Source: Aurantiochytrium sp. KH105 (Eukaryota > Sar > Bigyra > Thraustochytrida > Thraustochytriidae). From it: a DNA stretch of 64,000 nucleotides. Numbering within the stretch: position 1 is the first letter of the stretch; every line of letters begins with the position of its first letter. The notes beneath the pieces were generated by a model. The model saw nothing but the letters and a program-made list of their open reading frames with translations, had not been told where the DNA came from and did not search any database. Below are positions 19,115 to 27,457 of the stretch, in pieces. The translations under genes and the position numbers were made by a program. The DNA is taken from contig BGKB01000119.1 of NCBI GenBank assembly GCA_003116975.1, positions 124,001-188,000 on the forward strand, read 5' to 3'.

Positions 19115-20290
19115 TTAGGCAACGCGAGAGTTGCTCTGAGCATACTGCGAGCTGAGAGGGTCAACAGATGAGCCTGGCTCGCTTTGGCCCACGGTCAGCT
19201 CATTCGTGTACTCGCCAGTCTTGTTCGTACGGTTGGTACTCTTGGTCGTGCGGACCCGGAGAGCCTTGATGACGTGCTTGTTGAGGTTGTAAAGCAGATC
19301 CTCGTAGTTACTCGAGCGATTGACCTGCTTCTCAATCATTCGGATCATGTCCTCCGTGATCTCGTCGCGGTAGACGGTAATGCTCTTCCGTGCATGAATC
19401 GCGATACCGGAAAAGCCAAGAACGACGAGGGCAGCAGCGACGAGAAGGCCCACCAGGAGGACGTCCTTGGAAAGCACGCCGGAAGGCTCGCCAGTCTCTC
19501 CCGTCGCGACATAAGTGGCGGCCATCATGCCGGTATAGTGCATGCTGCAGACTGCAAGGGCGATGATGATGGCGCCAATGAGACGCGAGATCTCAGAGTC
19601 GGGGCGCCACTGGAGGAAGCGAAAGACAATCCAGAAGCCCACGGAGGCGACGGTCGCCGCGATGAAGCAAGCGGCAACGACGATACCGGGCTTCCACTTA
19701 ATTTCAAAGCCATTCTGATCGATCGCAGTCATTCCCTCGAAATGCATGATGCAGACTCCGGTGCCTGCGATGATGCCTCCGGCGATGAGACGCCATGGGT
19801 GCTTGAAGAGAGCGATGAATTTGATGCGCTTTCCCACGCGCATGAGCTCCTTGAGTTCGATCATGGCCTGCAGTGCGGTGAGCGCCTCCTCGGTACTTGC
19901 GCCAAAGAAGACGTCTGTGGAGGCGATGTAGGCGCCCACGTAGAGAAAGAGAGCTGCGCAGAGAAAGGAAACGGTCGTGATGGCCAAGTTAAACCTGACG
20001 GGGACGGTGTACACGACACCGGAGACCTCGAACTCGAGGTGAAAGGCGTTCATGCCCACGAAATGCATGGCCCAAATACCGACGCCGCCAATGAGGAAGC
20101 CGAACATGAGGAGCATGGCTTGCCTTGTGATCTCCTTTTTCTCCGTCCGAAAGGACTCCATCATATTCACGCCGGCCCATGCTCCGCAAATGGACACGCA
20201 GATGCTCGCCGCGACGAGGGCCGGGTCGAAGCTCCCGTGCAGCTCCGTGCCCTCGGGGATGGTCGCCAGCATGTCGTACACGTCGGCCAT
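19115..20290 (-). CDS. MHYT-domain multi-pass membrane protein
   Basis: 391 residues from the ATG at 20290. Three MHYT-type motifs lie at the ends of membrane helices: AMHFVGMNAF (about 74-83), IMHFEGMTAI (181-190) and SMHYTGMMAA (249-258). About seven hydrophobic helices are visible, and the last third is a soluble tail with a charged segment (DEITEDMIRMIEKQV) and a Ser/Thr/Asn-rich end. MHYT was defined as a putative metal (copper)-binding sensor of O2, CO or NO, mostly in bacteria fused to GGDEF/EAL domains. Here there is no enzymatic output domain, so any signalling must go through the tail or partners. Single exon, good codon texture. A long antisense open frame covers it and is taken as a shadow. 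Confidence 0.9.
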   Translation of the reverse strand: MADVYDMLATIPEGTELHGSFDPALVAASICVSICGAWAGVNMMESFRTEKKEITRQAMLLMFGFLIGGVGIWAMHFVGMNAFHLEFEVSGVVYTVPVRFNLAITTVSFLCAALFLYVGAYIASTDVFFGASTEEALTALQAMIELKELMRVGKRIKFIALFKHPWRLIAGGIIAGTGVCIMHFEGMTAIDQNGFEIKWKPGIVVAACFIAATVASVGFWIVFRFLQWRPDSEISRLIGAIIIALAVCSMHYTGMMAATYVATGETGEPSGVLSKDVLLVGLLVAAALVVLGFSGIAIHARKSITVYRDEITEDMIRMIEKQVNRSSNYEDLLYNLNKHVIKALRVRTTKSTNRTNKTGEYTNELTVGQSEPGSSVDPLSSQYAQSNSRVA

Positions 20291-20844
20291 CTTGCCCTAC
20301 TTCTTCTTCCTTCGTCTGCAAAAGGGTGCTCCCCAGGAATCTCAATCACCTCGTCGCTCCGAGCTGTCTGCGCTGCTCTGCGCTGCTCTGTTCTGCCGTC
20401 TCGTGCCGAGCTCCCCTGCGCGGTCAACTCGAGCTTGGCCCTCGGTCTCCCGCGGCCACGTGTTTTGCCTCGCCGCCGCTGCTGCGGTCGGTGCACGTGC
20501 TCGCGCGTCGAGCGATTCAGGACTAGGCCTGGTCGCGAGGTGGCGGCCGGCTGAGCGGGTGTGTGCGCGTTTGTGCTTGCGCGTGCTTGCCTACCTCGCC
20601 TGCTCGCGTGCGAAACCGCAGCGTGTGCGCGTGTGTGCGCGGGAGGCACGCGGCGCGCGCGGCCGCGGCAGGTGGGCGGAGGTGGAAGGGGTGTCCGCTG
20701 TTTAGGCCTAACCCAAGAGGCGCCAGGACGCAGCAGCAGCAGCCGGAAAGGAGGAAAGAAAGAATGAAAGAAAGAAGAAAGAATGAAAGAGCAAGTGCAG
20801 CGCGTGCCGCCTCTCTTCCTCTACAGCAAGCGAGGCAGCTTTCT

Positions 20845-20870
20845 GCAGGCAGGCAGGCAGGCAGGCAGGC
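20845..20870. repeat. (CAGG)n microsatellite
   Basis: An uninterrupted GCAG/CAGG tetranucleotide run of about six units. Confidence 0.9.
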
Positions 20871-21709
20871 GCGCAGGCTTGGCGTCCGCGCGCGAGGCTG
20901 CTGCGCTTGCTCGGCTCGGCTCGAAGTCAGGCCTGGCGGTCGGTCGGTCAGTGCCCGCGAACGATCGACGAGCTCGTGCTTTTCCGCAGGTCTCGCGCGG
21001 GTGGCCGGGCGGGTGGCCGGGTGGCTGGCGGAATGGACGAGACCACAGCGTTGCGTGGCTTGCTTCTGCGAACGCGCTCGCTCCTGAGCAAGCAAGCAAG
21101 CAAGAAAGCGGGAGTAAGGAAGGTAGTAAGTAAATCAGCTCTGCACGGCACTGCTCTGCTCTGCTCTGCTCCGCGCCTCGTCCGCCTCGACGGCGTGCTC
21201 GTCGCTCCACTGCTTTCGGGTTCTGCCCTCGCTCCTCGCCTCGCAGGCCGCCGGCACGATCGATGCTGCGCCCTCGCCGAGGTCCCCCTTTCTCCTGCTC
21301 CCTCGCTGCTCCGGGACTTCGCCGACTCCGCCGCAAATGGACGCCGCCGGCTCCCCCTCCCTCCCTCCCCGCGGGATCGGGCTTGGCCGGGAAGCCTGGA
21401 TTCCTGGCCTCGTCCTCGGCCTCGTCCCGGTCCTCGCTGCTGCTGCTGCCGCTGCTGCAGCTGCTCGACTCTGCCTTCTCGGCTGCGGCTTCACTCACCT
21501 GGACTCCGTCGCAGCGGCTCAGCGGGCGGGCCCGGTCGGGGTTGCGGATTTGCGAGGTCGCGCCTCGGGAAGCCCGACCTCGAAACGGACGCTTCGGCGC
21601 TTGCGAGCGCGGCCTTGCTCGCTCGCACGTCAACAGATCGATCGCTCACAGTCAATCCAACATCCAAGAGTCACATTCCCCCTCGCAGCTGCAGCATCAG
21701 CATCAGCAA

Positions 21710-21710
<1 letters not shown>

Positions 21711-21748
<38 letters not shown>

Positions 21749-21749
21749 C
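21711..21749. repeat. (CGACAG)n hexanucleotide array
   Basis: About six copies of AGCGAC, passing into AGCAAC units at the right end. Confidence 0.9.
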
Positions 21750-22780
21750 AACAGCAATGCGCCGCGCTGCGCTGCGAACCGCCGGCGAAAGAAGTAGAGT
21801 AAAGTACCCGAGCGCGCCTCCGCGTCGAGCCAGCGTCTAGCCAGCTTGGCTCCTCCATCTATCGCTCTGCCGCGGCGTGGCTCGAGGCTGCTCCGATCCG
21901 CCCGGGGGTCATTTCCCTCTTCGCCTCCCTCCTCTCCACCAGCCTCCGCCAGACGCGCCGGCGCCCTCCAAGGCCACCACAACCATCACCAACATAACAT
22001 CGCCTTCGTCGTCGACCAACTTCTTCGAGCTCGACGATGGCCCTGGCCGGCCGGCCATGCAGCGGCGGCTGGACCTTTTCTTCCCGGAGGTCCAGCATCC
22101 ATCCACGTCGCGGCCGCGCGCGTGCTCGGTGTTGGCAGCCGCAGTGCAGCTAGCGGTGCTAGCGGGCGGGCCAGGTGCGGATGGACCCGCGCGCGGCCGT
22201 CGCGACGAAGCGTGGCGACGCACGGCGACCGGCGGTGCAGGCCCCGCAAGCACGCGAAGGTACAAACGAATGCGTCTCGTTCGCAGCGAGCATGCGTGCA
22301 CGAAGACGCTTGCGTGCGTGCGTGTGTGCGTGCGAGCGAGCGGGCGAGCTGCTGCAGCGCCCAGCACGAGATCATTTCGTCGGCACCGACACAAGACAAT
22401 AAAACACAGCCAACAAAACGCGAGACAACGTGGAGACGGCATCGTAACGTATGCCCGCCCCCACAGATAGTCCGCCAGGGGGCGAATAATAAGTCTCCTC
22501 GCTCTCACAGTCAGTCAACACACCGCTCTCACTGTCAATATCGGCCAGGCGTCACATAGCGCTCTCGACTCCGCTGCCGTCGAGCCGGAGCCCTGCGCCG
22601 CGGCTCCGGATCGACGCGCGGCGAGGGAGGGAGAGAAGGAGGGAGGGACGCCTCGCCCGGCACGGCCCGGCCCGGCACGGCCCGGCATGGCATGGCACGG
22701 CAGCCTGGCTGCCAGGGCGCCTGGACTGGCCGACGCTCGGCGGCCGCGGAGGCGGCGGCCACATCACTGCGGGATCTGCC

Positions 22781-24285
22781 ATTACATTACACTGGGCGCT
22801 CCTTTCTTCCTGTGTGAGGTGAGGGAGGGCTGAGAAACGATCGATCGAACGCAGGTACGAACTGGATTGGCTTGGCAGGGCCGTGGACTGAATGTCCGCG
22901 CCGCGTGGAATCGCAGTGGCGGTGGATAGAGAGAGGGATCCAAAGCGGGATGGGATGAAGGAAGGAGAGGAGGCGAGGAAGGATGGAAGAAAAGAAACGG
23001 TCCCAGCTTTGCAGGCATCTCGAGCGCAAGACCGTTCTCGGAATCCTACCCTCGGAGATGATTTGGGCGGTTAGCCAGCCACCAGCCACACCTGCGAGCG
23101 GCGCCTCCGTTTCGAGACGATGCGCCGCAGAATTTGTACTTTTTTTAGAATGATTGGGTTGAGGCGATCGATCCGCCAGATCGAATATCATAAAAATATG
23201 GCCCAAACGACCCTCCATGGCTGGCCGGTCGACCGATCACTACGATCATGAGTCGGAGAACGAATCGAGCCACCCAAGAATCGGACCCGAACTCCCCGAC
23301 GTGAGGGACCGCGACATGGACTCCGGCTCCGACGACCCTCGCGGCAACGGATAAGCAAAAGAAGCGCTGACGCGGCACGCAATCAAGTCAAACGGCTTGG
23401 TGCCCCGGCGGACTTTACTTCCACTGATACGAGGAATCCTTCTTGCTCTGGTCTTGACTGTCTTCCGGGCATGTGTGGTAGCCGTGTATCAAGAATTGGC
23501 CGACCGGAAGTCTTTTGCTGTCCATTTCGAATGTCTTGGCCTTGACCGTACTCTCGTCCGGTGCATTCGGGGGGACAAAAGCCAAAGTCCAAGACTTCTG
23601 CTGCTGGCTGCTGGCTGCTAGCCGCCGATGCTGCGTGAGTCTGAGACCCCGTTTCGGTCCCCAACCCTTGTCCACAAGTCCCGCCCTTTCAGACTGCCAG
23701 ATCTTGCGGCGCCCAATGTACACCATATCGACTACGATAAAATCCCAACACCGTTGCCGCGGCTCCCCGTGATCTGTGAGTCAAGCTCAAGATTACAGGC
23801 CGCACCACCCGGCCACACCATCCGAAGAGGCCCAAATAAAAGACCCTTTTAAAACCCCTGGCTGGGGGGCAAGAAGGGAGGGTCGTTCCGGAACAAAAGC
23901 ATAAAGGATGTGGATGTCTCGTCCCCAAACGTGGATAACGAGGTCTCGGCCAGGGAGTGCTTCGACAACATAGACAAGTTCTGACAAAGCTTCGGCAGCT
24001 TCCGCGCGTGTGGCTTCGCAGATACACGTCTCGGGAAACAACGAGCTTGCAACTCGACATTATCACTGATTGGCGATGCAAATGAATTTGCGAATAGCTC
24101 AAACCCTGTTCTCAACGAGCCACGCTTACTCTCGGAACAGGACGAAGGCTCAATCTGGGGTGCAGAGCAGGTCGCTGAATGTATTTTATCATTCTTTGAG
24201 TCTGGTGATCCGTGTATTGACATGTTTTTTCTCGCATGAAAGCACAGAGCGACGTCGAGACACTGCAGGCTCGACATTCCTACAT
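22781..24285. other. Gene-poor region, no supported gene
   Basis: Base composition falls towards the right. Short frames on the minus strand near 23415-23600 and 23850-24250 look somewhat protein-like but start and stop without a coherent gene, and nothing is recognised. They may belong to the broken relic to the right. Confidence 0.45.
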
Positions 24286-25203
24286 AGAGCGTTACTGAGA
24301 ATAAAAAGGAAGGTTACCCTTCCCCAGAAGTCGTTTCGAAGCTCCACACGACAGCGCAAAAGCCAGAACTGGTTTCATGCTCAGGACTCTCCTCCACGGA
24401 GATCGGATTTGAGGCAGATTCAGAGAATTTTCCGTTTGCCTTATTGAGGACGTGGAAACGGAACCGCGTCTTGTTTGGAAACGTTCGATGGAACTGGAAC
24501 CTTCGCAACGGCGAGGAACTCATTCAAATTACAAGTCGACTCTGTGTAGAAAAAGTACTTCCGGGCTTTGGGCCCTGTGAGATGTGTAAGCGCTTGCCCT
24601 ATGACGCGGAGGTATTGAAACTTGTGAATCGTACGAGGATCGATCATACTCGTACCTTCACTAAAGACTTCTATCTGACAGAGAGTCAATTATAGCAAAG
24701 GCACGCAAGAGCTGCAAGGACGCCGACAGAGGACGCCGACAGAGGACGCCGACAGAGGACGCCTTTTTGCCCTCGGCTGCTCCCGTCTCAGACTCCGCTA
24801 AGCACGTCTGAACGATATCCAGGGCAGAATTCTCCAATCACTCGTTTCAATCGACAACATCCCTCACGCAGCGAGCCTGTTGCGGCATGCACTTGATAAA
24901 GGCCACAGTGTCGAGCGCATACTTCGTGCATTGAAAGCCTTTCGTAAGGGCTCGTCATCAATTCCGCGGTTGAACAGTCGGGACTATGATGCAAAGGTTT
25001 GCGAGGAAGCTTTGATGATCTTATGGCTGGGGGGTGACCGTTTGCTGTACGCGATGCACAAGAGCGCGGGATTTCCTTCTCGGAGTTATCTTTACAAGAA
25101 TATGATCGCCAAACGCGCGGCGTTCTCTTCATCTATTCATGCGAGGTTTGCGGCTGACACTTTTCAAATTCGCATGGACCTAGAGCGCAACTGGTGTTCC
25201 TAG
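24286..25203 (+). pseudogene. Broken coding relic of unknown, possibly multicopy, family
   Basis: Two protein-like plus-strand segments lie in order. The first (about 24286-24695) ends with a CxxC unit, CEMCKRLPYDAEVLKLVNRT. The second (about 24796-25203) reads LNDIQGRILQSLVSIDN, then HSVERILRALKAF, then WLGGDRLLYAMHKSAGFPS. They are separated by a frame break that contains a 13-base minisatellite. The order of features (CxxC, helix, then [LI]GG.RLLYA....GFPS) reminds me of an expanded family of unknown function in mushroom-forming fungi, possibly transposon-derived. That is memory, not a search. No start codon, terminal repeats or catalytic motifs were identified. The composition is more AT-rich than neighbouring genes. 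It is probably a dead fragment of a mobile or multicopy gene. Confidence 0.45.
24718..24763. repeat. 13-base minisatellite
   Basis: Three and a half copies of GGACGCCGACAGA, perfectly repeated, lie inside the coding relic. Confidence 0.95.
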
Positions 25204-25849
25204 GTAGCACTATCAACGTTGAACTTTCCGAACAGCAAAAGCAAAGACTACACGAGCTACGATGCTCTGCACACTTCAGGAGTCTTGAACGTGCGGCTGT
25301 CGTGTACAGCTACGACAAGTGATACTCGTGTGGTTGATGAAAATAGCTAGGCTCTGAGAAGTGGTCTAAGCCTTCAATAGACCGTTTTAAAATAAAAAAA
25401 TCTAAACTTCGAGTCGTGTGACCCCTCCCTCGTTGACCGTAGCAAAATCAAGTCCCTTGAATCGCGCGCACGCGCGCGAGACGCGAGCCTCGCCTTCGTC
25501 CACGCGTCTCGCGCACGACGCACACACACGGAAAGAGAGAGAGAGAAGGAACGAGGATCAGGCGCAGACTTGCTATAAGGTGGCGGCGGCGTATCGCGCG
25601 GGCCACGAGATAACCAAGATGCATGCATAATGGCCGGCGGCGTGAAGTCAATCGAGACCACCCGCTCCTCGACGACGACGACGAAGCGCGCCTTGCGGCT
25701 GGCCCTGGCTTGCTAAGCAGAACGCTCTGGTAGGCTCCCGAGCAGACCGCTCTGCTCTGCCTCGACTCGCTGCGCGACGCGAAGACTGCAGCAGACGCGA
25801 GCGTAACGCGTGCAGGAGTTCACAAGTTAGCATCAAGCAGCACAGCGCG
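25204..25849. other. Intergenic region 5' of the formiminotransferase-like gene
   Basis: The left part may still belong to the relic (a short protein-like frame near 25207-25320). The right part is the GC-rich upstream region of the gene starting at 25850. No separate gene is seen. Confidence 0.5.
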
Positions 25850-26734
25850 ATGCGGGCCGTCTCGAACGTCTACGTGTCCTGCGGCGGCAAGAGCGGCATT
25901 CTCATGCGCGCACGGAGAGGAGAGGCCACGCGTAAAACCTGCGTCAATGTCTTCTCCGATGAGGCCTACGGACGCTCCTCGCTGACGCTCGCCGGCGAGC
26001 TCAAGACGGTCATGACCGCCGCGCACGAGATTGTGGCGCTCGCCGTAGAAAACCTCTCTCTCGACGATCACCACGCGAAGCATCCGCGCATTGGAGTCGC
26101 GGACCATGTGCTGCTCTCGCCAGTTCACCCAGAAGATCTTGACAGCCTCGAGGACGCTGCTCGCGATCTTGCGCAAAGCCTTGCGGAATCCACACCTCGT
26201 CTCAAGACCGCCGCGTACTCGCGGTCCGCACCGCTCGCGGCGTTGCGCCGTGCAACGCCCTACTTTACGGATGCTGCCCTTTCTGGACCGCTCGACCCCA
26301 GTCTTGATCGCACGAACGAGCTTACCGGCATTTCCACCTTTGGCCCTGAGCAATTCGACTCAAGCCTTGGCATGACTTGTGTTGGTGCTGCGCCTTGGAT
26401 CACCAATTTCAACGTTCCATTGCCGTCTGGCACGACCCTCGAAGATGCAAAGCGTATTGCAAACGCAATTCGCTCTCGAGGCGGAGGAGAACATGCGCTT
26501 CCTGCCGTTCAAGCCGTGGGTCTTGCTCATAGCGATGGTCGCGTCGAAATTGGATGCAACCTTCAGGATCTTTCGCAGACGAGCCCGCCCGATGTCGAGG
26601 TTGCCATCGCCAAGCTTTTGGGCATCAAGCAGCAAGTTTCAAAGTATGCCAATCTCATTGGTCTCGAAGAGAAAATCTCTGGCTATGTTATTGGCAAGCG
26701 CTGGGACGAGCTCCTCTCGCTTGCTGAGCGATAA
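25850..26734 (+). CDS. Glutamate formiminotransferase-like protein
   Basis: 294 residues from an ATG at 25850, in one exon. It follows the formiminotransferase N and C subdomain pattern: CVNVFSDEAYGRSSLTLAGE near the start, then GMTCVGAAPWITNFNVPLPSG, then ALPAVQAVGLAHSDGRVEIGCNLQDLSQTSP and a final AIAKLLGI segment. In FTCD this unit moves a formimino group from formiminoglutamate to tetrahydrofolate during histidine breakdown. Stand-alone versions occur in plants and protists, and their substrate is less certain. There is no cyclodeaminase domain. The start is supported by conserved sequence beginning within ten residues. Cytosolic location is assumed because no clear presequence is seen. 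Confidence 0.85.
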   Translation: MRAVSNVYVSCGGKSGILMRARRGEATRKTCVNVFSDEAYGRSSLTLAGELKTVMTAAHEIVALAVENLSLDDHHAKHPRIGVADHVLLSPVHPEDLDSLEDAARDLAQSLAESTPRLKTAAYSRSAPLAALRRATPYFTDAALSGPLDPSLDRTNELTGISTFGPEQFDSSLGMTCVGAAPWITNFNVPLPSGTTLEDAKRIANAIRSRGGGEHALPAVQAVGLAHSDGRVEIGCNLQDLSQTSPPDVEVAIAKLLGIKQQVSKYANLIGLEEKISGYVIGKRWDELLSLAER

Positions 26735-26962
26735 TAGGAACAACAACTTGAAAGAAAAAGTAGAAATTCTCTGGAGCAGGTCTATTCTGTGCTATTTGCG
26801 TTCAGATTGCTACAATGAAATTCAGGCTCGATCAACTTGAAGCCAAAGAAATCCAAGTTTCGCGTTTCTTCGTGCAGAAAAAAAGAAAAGAAAAAGAGAA
26901 AAGAATGCAACAAAACGCTTGATGTACTTGCGCGCAATCAGTTCGTCTGCAATGCGATAGCA

Positions 26963-27172
26963 TCATCCATTTTTGGAAAGAGACTCATCGAGGCTCTGCG
27001 AGACTTCCTCTTGGATGGATTCTTTATCCAACGCGAGCGACCTAAAGTGACGTTCATCGACGGGTGCTCCCAACTTTCGCTCAAAGACCATGCAAATCGA
27101 GCTTTGTGCGTGACACCGAGTCCATCGCGAGCATCCTGATAGTACAAACGCACGTCGCGCCGCCACGTCCAT
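26963..27172 (-). CDS. Possible 69-residue ORF, unsupported
   Basis: An ATG at 27172 opens a 69-codon frame. Its second half, VFERKLGAPVDERHF followed by ALDKESIQEEVSQSL, looks like ordinary helical protein rather than a low-complexity artefact. It has no recognised family. It may be a small gene, an exon or chance. Confidence 0.2.
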   Translation of the reverse strand: MDVAARRAFVLSGCSRWTRCHAQSSICMVFERKLGAPVDERHFRSLALDKESIQEEVSQSLDESLSKNG

Positions 27173-27354
27173 GGTCAGACACGTTCTTTCTTTCTCTTGC
27201 AGCCGCCATCATTATCATCACTAGAATGTCCCAACTTTTCTTTTTCCTCGTGGTTGCGGAAGGAAGAAGGGATAGGGGGGGGGCGGTTCGGAAACCTTGG
27301 TAGTATAGGCCTAACAGTAAATGGGGAAAACAGGATCATCATTGACTGTGAACG

Positions 27355-27428
27355 AACAAACAAACAAACAAACAAACAAACAAACAAACAAACAAACAAA
27401 CAAACAAACAAACAAACAAACAAACAAA
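27355..27428. repeat. (AAAC)n tetranucleotide array in 5' leader
   Basis: About 18 near-perfect CAAA units end 30 bases before the PH gene's ATG at 27458. Confidence 0.97.
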
Positions 27429-27457
27429 TAGGAAAAGCCGTCGTCGCGACCCGAGCG

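Larger units (their letters stand above)
20291..22780. other. GC-rich, repeat-laden gene-poor region
   Basis: Open frames occur on both strands but consist of Arg/Ala/Ser/Cys runs with no recognisable domain, and none is favoured. The stretch contains a CAGG run (20845-20870), short CTCTG repeats near 21150-21170, a CGACAG hexamer array (21711-21749) and GCGT/GCGA runs near 22310-22345. The first few hundred bases are the likely promoter of the MHYT gene. Confidence 0.55.
26735..27457. other. Intergenic region with small minus-strand frame and (AAAC)n
   Basis: This is the 3' flank of the formiminotransferase-like gene and the 5' flank of the PH gene. It contains a possible small minus-strand ORF (26963-27172, listed separately), a G9 run near 27276-27284 and the AAAC array. 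Confidence 0.55.

Noticed and set aside
19184-20554. 456-codon plus-strand open frame
   Set aside because: Antisense shadow of the MHYT gene; His/Asp/Gly-rich with no family pattern.
20821-21797. 270- and 296-codon frames on both strands
   Set aside because: Dominated by Arg, Ala, Ser and microsatellite translation; no conserved segment, and they overlap each other.
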